DNA of 64,000 nt from positions 124,001-188,000 of the forward strand of contig NZ_JAGINQ010000009.1 of the NCBI RefSeq assembly GCF_017876165.1, given 5' to 3'. Source of the DNA: Azospirillum soli. Its GTDB lineage: Bacteria > Pseudomonadota > Alphaproteobacteria > Azospirillales > Azospirillaceae. The notes beneath the pieces are model-generated. The model made no database searches, had not been told where the DNA came from, and saw only the letters and a list, made by a program, of their open reading frames with translations. A program made the position numbers and the translations under genes. Of the stretch, positions 27,222 to 34,637 are shown one piece after another. Within the stretch, counting starts at the first letter, position 1; each line of letters begins with the position of its first letter.

Positions 27222-27728
27222 TCACCGCGCCCGAACGGCCAAGGTCATATAGGTCATGCCACCGCCATAGGAGGCCAGCTTGGCCGCCAGCGCCCCCTCG
27301 CCCGACAATGGCGTGAAGCCCTGGCGGTCCCAATAGGCGCGCGCCTTGGGCGTGGAGGTCAGCGCCAGTCGCGCGTATCCCCGCTCCGCCGCCAGCGCGC
27401 GTGCGCGCTCCAGCGCCGAGGCCCCCAGCCCCAGCCCGCGCGCCCGGTCCAGCAGCGCCACGTCGTGCAGGTAGAGGCAGTCGGCGTCGGCCGGCAGGCT
27501 CCCCAACGGCGAATCGAGCGGCGGCGGCGCGCCGATCCGGCCCGGATGCATCACCGCGTAACCGACCGGCATTCCGTCGGCCACCGCCATCCAGCATCCC
27601 GCCGGGAACAGGGCGAGGCGTTCGGCGAAGACGCCGCGCTCCTCCGGGTAATCGGGGTGCACGACGTCCGCGATATCCATCACCGTGTCGAGGTCGGAGG
27701 GCTCCATGGCCCGCCAGATCGCGTTCAT
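27222..27728 (-). CDS. GNAT family N-acetyltransferase
   Basis: 168 residues. The acetyl-CoA loop is DRARGLGLGASALERARALA, preceded by LYLHDVALL (beta 4) and followed by LALTSTPKARAYWDRQGFTPL. The substrate is unknown. I use the ATG at 27728 because AGGAG stands 7 bases before it; the ATG two codons upstream would sit too close. Its start region lies within 100 bases of cysQ, which runs the other way. Confidence 0.88.
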   Translation of the reverse strand: MNAIWRAMEPSDLDTVMDIADVVHPDYPEERGVFAERLALFPAGCWMAVADGMPVGYAVMHPGRIGAPPPLDSPLGSLPADADCLYLHDVALLDRARGLGLGASALERARALAAERGYARLALTSTPKARAYWDRQGFTPLSGEGALAAKLASYGGGMTYMTLAVRAR

Positions 27729-27825
27729 CCGCATGCTCCTATGCCCATTGCACTTTCCGGGGCTTCCAGCCGGGCCATTCGGCGCGCTATGGTCGATGTT
27801 CGACTGTTGTCCCCTGGAGGAAACC

Positions 27826-28602
27826 ATGACCGACGCCGCCGCCGTGGCGAGCCTTTTGCCCAAAGTGCGGACCATCGCGCACGAAGCCGGTCAGGTGATC
27901 CTGCGCTTCTACAACGGCGGCATCGACGCCGCCACCAAGGTCGACGGCAGCCCGGTCACCCAGGCCGACATCGCGGCCGAGCACGTCATCATCCCCGCCC
28001 TGCACCACGTCGCCCCCGGCATCCCCGTGGTGTCGGAGGAAGCGGCGGCGGCCGGGCACAGGCCGGACATTTCCGGCGGGCGCTTCTGGCTGGTCGATCC
28101 GCTGGACGGCACCAAGGAATTCATCAGCCGCAACGGCGAGTTCACCGTGAACATCGCCCTGATCGAGGCCGGCCGCCCGGTGCTGGGCGTCGTCTACGCG
28201 CCGGCCACCGGCGACCTTTACGCCGCCGCGGGGCCGGGCACCGCCGTGCATTGGGTAGAGGGTCGCCACGATTATCCTATCAAGGTCCGCACGCCGCCCG
28301 CCGATGGCCTGACCGTGGTGGCCAGCCGTTCCCACGGCTCCGGCGGCGAGCTGGAGAATTTCCTGGCCCAATACACGGTCAAGGACCGGGTCAGCTGCGG
28401 CAGCTCGCTGAAGTTTTGCACGGTGGCGGCGGGCAAGGCCGACCTCTACCCGCGCTTCGGCCTGACCAGCGAGTGGGACACCGCCGCCGGCCACGCCGTC
28501 CTCGCCGCCGCCGGCGGCCGGGTGGAGCAGCCGGACGGCTCGCCCCTCGTCTACGGCAAGGACGACATCCTCAACCCCTTCTTCATCGCCTACGGGTGGT
28601 GA
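27826..28602 (+). CDS. cysQ: 3'(2'),5'-bisphosphate nucleotidase CysQ
   Basis: Converts PAP to AMP, removing a by-product of sulfate assimilation. It is a 258-residue inositol-monophosphatase-fold enzyme. The metal ligands are in VVSEEAA and FWLVDPLDGTKEFI, and in the distal SEWDTAAGHAVLAAAGG. These are typical CysQ wording rather than SuhB. The ATG at 27826 follows CTGGAGGAAACC. The DUF455 gene starts 7 bases after its stop, so the two are probably co-transcribed. Confidence 0.94.
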   Translation: MTDAAAVASLLPKVRTIAHEAGQVILRFYNGGIDAATKVDGSPVTQADIAAEHVIIPALHHVAPGIPVVSEEAAAAGHRPDISGGRFWLVDPLDGTKEFISRNGEFTVNIALIEAGRPVLGVVYAPATGDLYAAAGPGTAVHWVEGRHDYPIKVRTPPADGLTVVASRSHGSGGELENFLAQYTVKDRVSCGSSLKFCTVAAGKADLYPRFGLTSEWDTAAGHAVLAAAGGRVEQPDGSPLVYGKDDILNPFFIAYGW

Positions 28603-28609
28603 CGGACGA

Positions 28610-29407
28610 ATGGTGAAAACCCTGTGTGAGGCGGCCGTCGCGGTGCTGACCGCCGCGGCGCCGCTCGACAAGGTGCGGCTGACGCAAGAGTACGCCGCCG
28701 CGTGGCGCGAGGGCCGCATCGCCGACTTCGGCACCCTGCCCCCGCCCGAGCGTCCCACACGCCCCGAGCGTCCCGAACTGAAGCTGCCCCGCGACATGCC
28801 CAAGCGCGGGCGCGGCGGCAGCGCGCAGAACCGCGTCGCCTTGCTGCACGCGCTGGCGCACATCGAGCTGAACGCCATCGACCTCGCCTGGGACATCGTC
28901 TGCCGCTTCGTGGGCGAGGGCATGCCCAAGGGCTTCACCGACGATTGGGTCCAGGTCGCCGACGACGAGGCCAAGCACTTCCTGATGCTGGAAGAGCGGC
29001 TGAACCAGCTGGGCGCGAGCTACGGCGACCTGCCGGCCCATGACGGGCTGTGGCAGGCCGCGACCACCACCGCCCACGACCTCGCCGCCCGGCTGGCCGT
29101 GGTGCCGATGGTGCTGGAGGCGCGCGGCCTGGACGTCACCCCCGACACCGTCCGCCGCCTGCGCGAGTTCGGCGACGAAGAAAGCGCCGGCCTGCTCCAG
29201 ATCATCCACGACGAGGAAATCACCCACGTCGCCGCCGGCCGACGCTGGTTCGGCCACCTCTGCGCCAAGCGCGGCGAGGATCCGGTCGAGGCGTGGCAGG
29301 GACTCGTGAAGCAGTATTTCCGGGGCAGTTTGAAGAAGCCCTTCAACGTGGACAGCCGGCAGGCCGCCGATTTCGGGCCGGAGTTCTACGAGCCGATCGC
29401 GGAGTGA
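28610..29407 (+). CDS. DUF455 ferritin-like protein
   Basis: 265 residues. The family pattern is present: ALLHALAHIELNAIDLAWDIVCRF, WVQVADDEAKHFLMLEERL, and IIHDEEITHVAAGRRWF. The repeated E/HxxH-type positions would make a di-iron or similar metal site in a four-helix bundle. No enzymatic activity is established for the family. Transcribed with cysQ. The GTG/ATG choice is unambiguous (ATG at 28610). Confidence 0.87.
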   Translation: MVKTLCEAAVAVLTAAAPLDKVRLTQEYAAAWREGRIADFGTLPPPERPTRPERPELKLPRDMPKRGRGGSAQNRVALLHALAHIELNAIDLAWDIVCRFVGEGMPKGFTDDWVQVADDEAKHFLMLEERLNQLGASYGDLPAHDGLWQAATTTAHDLAARLAVVPMVLEARGLDVTPDTVRRLREFGDEESAGLLQIIHDEEITHVAAGRRWFGHLCAKRGEDPVEAWQGLVKQYFRGSLKKPFNVDSRQAADFGPEFYEPIAE

Positions 29408-29408
29408 T

Positions 29409-29532
29409 ACCGAAGGCGTTTGATGGCTTCCATCAAACGCCTTCGGTTCAAACCCGGCAGCACATGGCCAGCCATGTGCGAGAGGGTCATACGGCCGGCC
29501 GAAACATGAAGCCTTCATGCGCCGGCCGTATG
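29409..29532. repeat. Triple-hairpin intergenic element
   Basis: Three consecutive perfect stems. The first is ACCGAAGGCGTTTGATGG (29409-29426) with its complement at 29430-29447, 18 bp with a 3-base loop. The second is GCACATGGC (29460-29468) with 29471-29479. The third is CATACGGCCGGC (29488-29499) with 29521-29532, enclosing a CATGAA/TTCATG stem. It sits between the convergent DUF455 gene and the unknown gene at 29541 and probably also terminates transcription. Confidence 0.8.
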
Positions 29533-29540
29533 AGGAGCCG

Positions 29541-30212
29541 TCAGCGCCGCGAAATCTGGCCGATTTCACCGGATCGCAGCTTTTCGATCAGCCGCTGCTC
29601 GAACTCCGGATCGTCGGCCACGTTGACGCCATTGTCCTTCAGCCGTTGATTTTCGATCAGATCGAGACTGCTGACGAAGTGAAGGCCAGGATGATTCGGC
29701 GGGATCGGCAGACCGGGCCGGGCCGGATCCACCGTCACGCCCATGCGGATCTCCCATTGACGCCGCATCAGCGCCATCGGATCCGGGTTGCCGATACGCC
29801 GCAGGGCCGCCTCGACCTCGTCGAGTTCCTTCCGCTCTTCGGGCGTCAGGCGCGACGGCAGGATCTCGTTTTCCCAACGCTCGGAACGCACCGATGCGAG
29901 ACACAGGTGCATCGCGCTGCTGACCGTGCTCGCGGTGATCTTGCCCTCTTTGGCCAGCGCGATGATCCTGTCCTGGTTGTCCTTGCCAAGAGCGGAAAAC
30001 GCCGCCGCATGATCGCTGTTGAGATCAAGCAGCATCGTATCGACGGAGATGCTGTCCGGCGCGCGGGCCGCGGTCTTGGGCGCGGCCGGAGCCCCGCCAC
30101 GGGCGGCAGCGTACTTGGCGGCGCGCTCGGCCGCCTCCACCGCGCTCAAGGGCTTGGCCGTCCGCGTTGCGAAATCCAACTGAACCAGTTGAAAGTTGGC
30201 GAAGGTGAGCAT
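29541..30212 (-). CDS. Unknown soluble protein
   Basis: 223 residues with no signal peptide or membrane segment, and no domain I recognise. It starts MLTFANFQLVQLDFATR, has an Ala-rich helix at 20-55, then SISVDTMLLDLNSDHAAAF and a charged helical part (LTPEERKELDEVEAALRRIGNPDPMALMRRQWEIRMG), and ends with DDPEFEQRLIEKLRSGEIGQISRR. The ATG at 30212 has GGGAGGA before it. It may be a helical adaptor or a flagellar-type unknown. The neighbours are unrelated. Confidence 0.65.
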   Translation of the reverse strand: MLTFANFQLVQLDFATRTAKPLSAVEAAERAAKYAAARGGAPAAPKTAARAPDSISVDTMLLDLNSDHAAAFSALGKDNQDRIIALAKEGKITASTVSSAMHLCLASVRSERWENEILPSRLTPEERKELDEVEAALRRIGNPDPMALMRRQWEIRMGVTVDPARPGLPIPPNHPGLHFVSSLDLIENQRLKDNGVNVADDPEFEQRLIEKLRSGEIGQISRR

Positions 30213-30384
30213 TGGTCCTCCCGGTGCGGTGCGGCGCAAGGCAGCCATGCAACCCACGGACCAAAACCGCGCACCTCCACAACCCAGATGAAGCGCCGGC
30301 TGAGGAACGTGCGGGCATTTCCTTCTCATTATGGGCGGCAGTCTGTGCCGTCCTGAAACGGTAGTTTTTGCCGGGATGTCCTGC

Positions 30385-31098
30385 TCAGTCCAACACCAGC
30401 AACGGGCGAAACACCTCCTCCAAACTGGTTTGGTGACACCCCGCCTTCACCAGATTCCACGGCGTGACGTTCGTCGCACGGATCAGTTTCCGCACCACGC
30501 GCCCATCCTCCGCGTCGAAATCCAGCACGTTCAGCGCCGCGAAGTCCTGCTCGAACACGCCAAGCGCGCCAAGCCCGGCCCCGCAGGCCCAGGACAGCAG
30601 CAGCCGGTTCACCCCGTCATGCGCGACCAGCAGCAGTTGCGTCCAGCCGGGCTCCGCCAACAGCGCCTCGAAGGCCGCGACGACGCGCGCCTGCACCTCT
30701 TCGAAAGCATCCCCCCCGGCGAACCGCGCCCCCGGAGCCGTCGCCGCCTCGAACCCGTAGACGTAGGCGGCCTCGCGCTCCTCGCGCGGGATCAGGCGAA
30801 AGCGGCCGGCGCGGATCTCCAGAAAGCCCGGCGCCTCCTCCACGTCCAAGCTACGCCCAGCGACCGCCAGGTCGGCCGTCTCGCGCGTGCGCGGCAGCCC
30901 GGAGCAGATCACCCGGTCGAGCGGCACCGCCGCCAGGGCCTCCCCGGCCGCGCGGGCCTGCGCCCGCCCCTCCTCCGTCAGCCCGGCGAGCTTCGGATTC
31001 AGCGGCTGCCCGGCCTCGTCGTAATAGGCCACCTGCCCATGCCGCATCAGATAGACGCGGCGGCGGCTGCGCGTGCCGTCCAGTGGCGTGAAGCTCAC
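30385..31098 (-). CDS. Histidine phosphatase (phosphoglycerate mutase-like) in an acyl-CoA operon
   Basis: 237 residues. The catalytic RHG motif is YLMRHGQVAYY, the second Arg is in CSGLPRTRETADLA, and the second His in LLLVAHDGVNRLLL. It is a two-step phosphohistidine phosphatase fold; the substrate is unknown. Its ATG overlaps the stop of the DUF6285 gene (ATGA), so it is the last gene of the lva-like operon that runs from 36377. A phosphatase next to a pathway using a phosphorylated acyl-CoA intermediate is suggestive. Confidence 0.88.
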   Translation of the reverse strand: MSFTPLDGTRSRRRVYLMRHGQVAYYDEAGQPLNPKLAGLTEEGRAQARAAGEALAAVPLDRVICSGLPRTRETADLAVAGRSLDVEEAPGFLEIRAGRFRLIPREEREAAYVYGFEAATAPGARFAGGDAFEEVQARVVAAFEALLAEPGWTQLLLVAHDGVNRLLLSWACGAGLGALGVFEQDFAALNVLDFDAEDGRVVRKLIRATNVTPWNLVKAGCHQTSLEEVFRPLLVLD

Positions 31099-31484
31099 GA
31101 CTTCAGCGCCTTGGGGTTGGAGATGCCGAGCCGCGCGCGGACGATTTCCTCCAGGCAGTCCATCAGCATGCCCTGCCCGTCCTGGTCGAAATCGCCGGCC
31201 GCGATCTCAATGCACAGACGGTGCTGAAGGCCCTCCACGCGCTTGCGCAATTCATCTCCGGACAAGGACCCGTCCGCGTCCTCCCCATACAGCGGCGCCA
31301 GCGCCGCCAGCATGGCGTGCCCGGCGTCGTCCAGACCATTTAGTTCGCGTTGGGCGATGGACAGGGCGTTGGCGATCATCAGCGCGGTGTAGCGCTGGGC
31401 CGGCGGGATGTTGGGCAGCAGGTCGTAGCGGAAGGTCTCCAGCGCGATGTTCAGCAGCCCCTTCGCATCAGGATTGGCGCGCAT
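31095..31484 (-). CDS. DUF6285 protein, LvaB-like partner of the kinase
   Basis: 129 residues, helical, with the DUF6285 pattern NPDAKGLLNIALETFRYDLLPNIPPAQRYTALMIANALSIAQREL. In Pseudomonas putida the small protein LvaB is needed together with the LvaA kinase to phosphorylate 4-hydroxyacyl-CoA. The same pair appears here: its start overlaps the kinase stop (TGATG). It is most likely a regulatory or stabilising subunit of the kinase. Confidence 0.82.
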   Translation of the reverse strand: MRANPDAKGLLNIALETFRYDLLPNIPPAQRYTALMIANALSIAQRELNGLDDAGHAMLAALAPLYGEDADGSLSGDELRKRVEGLQHRLCIEIAAGDFDQDGQGMLMDCLEEIVRARLGISNPKALKS

Positions 31485-32542
31485 CAGTCGGCCCTCGCTT
31501 CGGTGGCGCTCGTCTCTTCAACCGTCCGGCCGACGGCCTTCAGGTGCCGCAGCAGGTCCATTTCGATCTCCGGCAGCATGCGTCCGGTCAGCGCCAGTTC
31601 CAGTGACGGTTCCTCGCCGGAGGTGTGGCGCCGCCCCTGCAACAGCGCGATGGCGGCCCAGCGCACATAGGCCGCCGCTTCCCAATAGGCCACGGCCTGC
31701 GGATCGACCTTGCGCCCCGACGTTTCCTCGTAGCCCGCGTAGAAATCCTCGCGGCCGGCCAGCCCGCCCGCCTGGCGGTCGTTGCGGCCGAACCGCCAGG
31801 ACCGCGCGCAGAACCAGCCCAAATCCTCCATAGGGTCGCCGAAGCCCGCGAACTCCCAATCCAGAATCGCGGTCAGTTTGCCGTCCTTGACCAGATAGTT
31901 GCCGGTGCGGAAATCACGGTGGCACAGCACCAGATCGCCCGGCGGGGGTGCGTTCACCTCCAGCCAGCGCAGGCCCCAGGCCAGCACGGGGTCACGCGCC
32001 GCCACCTCCCCCATCCAGTCGCGGTAGCTGTGGATGCACGCCAGCGCCGGGGCGGCGTCGGACAGCGGCAGCGCCTCCAGGCCGGCCGTGTCCGGCCCGG
32101 CCTTGTGCAGCAGCCCGAGTTGCCGCCCCAGCTCGCGCGCCAGCCCGCGCTGCGGCTCGTCGGACTTCACCACCTTGTGCCCGGCCCCGACGCCGTCCGC
32201 CCGGCGCATGATGTAGAAGTCGGTGCCCAGCACGGCCGGGTCGGCGCAGGCGGCGATGGGCTCCGGCGCCGCGACGCCCGCGTCGAAGGCGGCCCGCAGC
32301 ACGGCGAATTCCTGCATCTTGGAGATGCTGGCCTTCATGCCCGCCGACGACTGGGCGCGCAGCACGCAGGCGTGCCGCCCGGCGAGCGGCCCGCCCTCCA
32401 CGTCCAGCGTCACCGCGAGGTTGAGCGAAATCGCGCCGCCACCCAGGCGCCCCTCGTCGGCCACGGACACGCGCGTCGCACCCGTGGCTTCGGCCAGCCA
32501 CGCCTCCAGGCGCGGGCGGCTGTCGTCGTTGATCAGGACCAT
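31484..32542 (-). CDS. APH-family kinase, LvaA-like (probable 4-hydroxyacyl-CoA kinase)
   Basis: 352 residues with an aminoglycoside-phosphotransferase fold. The catalytic loop is LVLCHRDFRTGNYLV and the metal-binding Asp is in AILDWEFAGFGDPMEDL. The N-terminal ATP lobe has VLRAQSSAGMKASISKMQEFAVLRA. Sitting between an acyl-CoA dehydrogenase (10-base overlap) and DUF6285, it matches LvaA and the kinase half of mammalian ACAD10/11, which phosphorylate 4-hydroxyacyl-CoAs, not antibiotics. An antibiotic-resistance role is unlikely. Confidence 0.85.
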   Translation of the reverse strand: MVLINDDSRPRLEAWLAEATGATRVSVADEGRLGGGAISLNLAVTLDVEGGPLAGRHACVLRAQSSAGMKASISKMQEFAVLRAAFDAGVAAPEPIAACADPAVLGTDFYIMRRADGVGAGHKVVKSDEPQRGLARELGRQLGLLHKAGPDTAGLEALPLSDAAPALACIHSYRDWMGEVAARDPVLAWGLRWLEVNAPPPGDLVLCHRDFRTGNYLVKDGKLTAILDWEFAGFGDPMEDLGWFCARSWRFGRNDRQAGGLAGREDFYAGYEETSGRKVDPQAVAYWEAAAYVRWAAIALLQGRRHTSGEEPSLELALTGRMLPEIEMDLLRHLKAVGRTVEETSATEARAD

Positions 32543-33729
32543 GACCAGAATCCGTCGCTCTCGTCCATGTAGAAGCGCGACAGAACCATCTTGTGCACCT
32601 CCGACGCGCCGTCAACCAGACGCGCCTGCCGCGCATAGCGGTACATCCATTCCAGTGGCGTATCCTTCGAATAGCCCCTTGCACCGCACAGCTGAATGGC
32701 CGTGTCCACCGCCTTGTGCAGCGTGTCGGCGACGTGCACCTTGGCCATCGACACCTCCTTGCGGGCGAAGTTGCCGCGGTCGAGCTGCCACGCCGCCTTC
32801 ATGGTCAGCAGGCGGGCGATCTCTATCTGCATGGCGACGTCGCCCAACATCCACTGCACGCCCTCATGCTCGGCCAGCTTGGAGCCGAAGCTCTCGCGCT
32901 CGCGCACATAGGCCGCCGCGATCTCCATGGCGCGCTTGGACATTCCCGTCCAGCGCATGCAATGGGTCAGGCGCGCCGGCCCAAGGCGGATCTGCGTCAC
33001 CTTCAGCCCGTCGCCGACATTCATCAGCACGTTCTCGTCCGGCACTTCCAGCCCGTCGAAGCGGAGTTCGCAGTGACCGCCGTGCTCCTCCGGCCCCATG
33101 ATCGGCACGCGGCGCACGATCTCCCAGCCTGGCTGGTCCTTGTCGAACAGGAAGGCGGTCAGCCCCTTGCGCTTGTCGTCCGAGGTGCGCGCCATCAGGA
33201 TGAAGTGCTGCGCCTCGCCGGCCCCGGTGATGAACCACTTGTGGCCGGAAATCACCCAGCAGTCGCCCTTGCGCTCCGCCTTGGTGCGGATCATCGACGG
33301 GTCGGAGCCGCCGCCGGGGTGCGGTTCGGTCATGGCGAAGGCGGAGCGCACTTTGCCGTCGATGATCGGCTGCAACCAGCGCTCCTTCTGTGCCTCGGTC
33401 CCGACCTTGTTCAGCAGCATCATGTTGCCGTCGTCGGGAGCCGCGCAGTTGAAGACCACCGGCCCGAAGATGGAGCGGTTCATCTCCTCGTAGCTGGCGG
33501 CCATGCCGACGATGCCGATCCCCTGCCCGCCGCGCTCCTTCGGCATCTGCGGCGCCCACAGGCCGGCGGCCTTCGCCTCCCCACGCAGGCGCTCCAGCAC
33601 GGCCGGCGCGATGTTCTCATGCTCGTCATAGGCGGCCGGGTCGGCTTCCTCGGGCAGGATGCGGTCCTCGACGAAGGCCCGCACCTTGCGGCGGTACTCC
33701 TCGATGTGCGGCGGCAGGGTGAAGTCCAT
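32533..33729 (-). CDS. Acyl-CoA dehydrogenase family protein, LvaC-like
   Basis: 398 residues with the full acyl-CoA dehydrogenase fold (ALW..QMPKERGGQGIGIVG, RSAFAMTEPHPGGGSDPSMI, KWFITGAG, the C-terminal ARGYSKDTPLEWMYRYARQARLVDGASEVH). The family uses FAD. In the lva pathway, and in ACAD10/11, the related domain converts a 4-phosphoacyl-CoA to an enoyl-CoA by elimination of phosphate. The start at 33729 gives a normal length; its stop overlaps the kinase gene by 10 bases. Confidence 0.88.
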   Translation of the reverse strand: MDFTLPPHIEEYRRKVRAFVEDRILPEEADPAAYDEHENIAPAVLERLRGEAKAAGLWAPQMPKERGGQGIGIVGMAASYEEMNRSIFGPVVFNCAAPDDGNMMLLNKVGTEAQKERWLQPIIDGKVRSAFAMTEPHPGGGSDPSMIRTKAERKGDCWVISGHKWFITGAGEAQHFILMARTSDDKRKGLTAFLFDKDQPGWEIVRRVPIMGPEEHGGHCELRFDGLEVPDENVLMNVGDGLKVTQIRLGPARLTHCMRWTGMSKRAMEIAAAYVRERESFGSKLAEHEGVQWMLGDVAMQIEIARLLTMKAAWQLDRGNFARKEVSMAKVHVADTLHKAVDTAIQLCGARGYSKDTPLEWMYRYARQARLVDGASEVHKMVLSRFYMDESDGFWSWS

Positions 33730-33743
33730 GAAAGGCCCGTCCT

Positions 33744-34505
33744 TCAAAGCGTGTTCACAAGGTGCCCACCGTCCACCGGGACGATGGCGCCGGTCATGTA
33801 GGCCGCCGCGTCGGAGCACAGCAGCAGCAACGGCCCGTCGAGGTCCGGCAGCTTCCCCAGCCGACGCTGCGGCACGCGTTTGATCAGCGCCTGCCCCGCA
33901 TCGGTCGCCAGGAAATCGCGGTTCAAATCCGTTTCCATGTAGCCGGGGGCGAGCGCGTTCACCCGGATCCCGAACCGCGCCCATTCCAGGGCCAGCGCCT
34001 GCGTCAGCTGCACCAGCCCCGCCTTCGACGCGGCGTAGGCGGCGACGTGCCCGGCGACGCGCAGGCCGAGGATGGAAGCGATGTTGACGATGGAACCGCC
34101 CTTTCCGCCGTCCTTCATAACGCGGGCGGCCTCCTGCGCGACCAGGAAGGCGCCCTTCAGGTTGGTGTCGACGACCCCGTCCCAGTCGGCTTCCGTATGC
34201 TCCAGCGCGGCCTTGGAGACGGTCGTCCCGGCGTTGTTGACGAGGATGTCCAGGCCATTGAGCACGCCGGCCGCCTCCCGCACGCCGTCGCGGACGGAGG
34301 CCACGTCGGTGACGTCCATGGGAACGGCGACGGCCTGTCCGCCGGACGCGGCGATCTCCGCGACGACGCCGTCCAGACTGTCCCGCCGCCGCGCCGCCAG
34401 CGCCACCCGCGCCCCGGCCCCGGCGAGCACCGTGGCGAAGTGCCGGCCAAGCCCGGAGGAGGCCCCGGTGACCAGGGCGGTTCGGCCGGAAAGATCAACG
34501 ATCAT
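33744..34505 (-). CDS. Short-chain dehydrogenase/reductase, LvaD-like
   Basis: 253 residues, classical SDR. The cofactor loop is TGASSGLGRHFA, followed by NNAG (LDILVNNAGTTV). Catalytic Ser is in IVNIASILG, and Tyr/Lys in AAYAASKAGLV. The Arg-rich segment after beta 2 (LAARRRDSLD) suggests NADP. It lies 14 bases before the acyl-CoA dehydrogenase gene, and would act on a hydroxyacyl- or ketoacyl-CoA in the same pathway. Confidence 0.87.
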   Translation of the reverse strand: MIVDLSGRTALVTGASSGLGRHFATVLAGAGARVALAARRRDSLDGVVAEIAASGGQAVAVPMDVTDVASVRDGVREAAGVLNGLDILVNNAGTTVSKAALEHTEADWDGVVDTNLKGAFLVAQEAARVMKDGGKGGSIVNIASILGLRVAGHVAAYAASKAGLVQLTQALALEWARFGIRVNALAPGYMETDLNRDFLATDAGQALIKRVPQRRLGKLPDLDGPLLLLCSDAAAYMTGAIVPVDGGHLVNTL

Positions 34506-34529
34506 CGTTTGCCCCTAAGCGTCAACTCT

Positions 34530-34622
34530 GCGCCCCCATCCCAACCTTCCCCCACTTCGCGGGGGAAGGAGCTTGATCCCCTCCCCCGCCGACAGGTGGG
34601 GGAGGGTTAGGGTGGGGGCTCG
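34530..34622. repeat. GC-rich intergenic inverted repeat inside an operon
   Basis: Outer arms GCCCCCATCCCAACC (34532-34546) and GGTTAGGGTGGGGGC (34605-34619). Two inner stems are CCTTCCCCC/GGGGGAAGG (34545-34569) and CTCCCCC/GGGGGAG (about 34580-34604). Same family as 431-485 and 6181-6340. It separates the acyl-CoA synthetase gene from the rest of its operon and may tune read-through. Confidence 0.75.
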
Positions 34623-34637
34623 CGGCAACCACGCCCC

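Noticed and set aside
31484..32542. Aminoglycoside resistance kinase
   Set aside because: The fold is shared, but the operon context with acyl-CoA enzymes and DUF6285 points to an acyl-CoA kinase.
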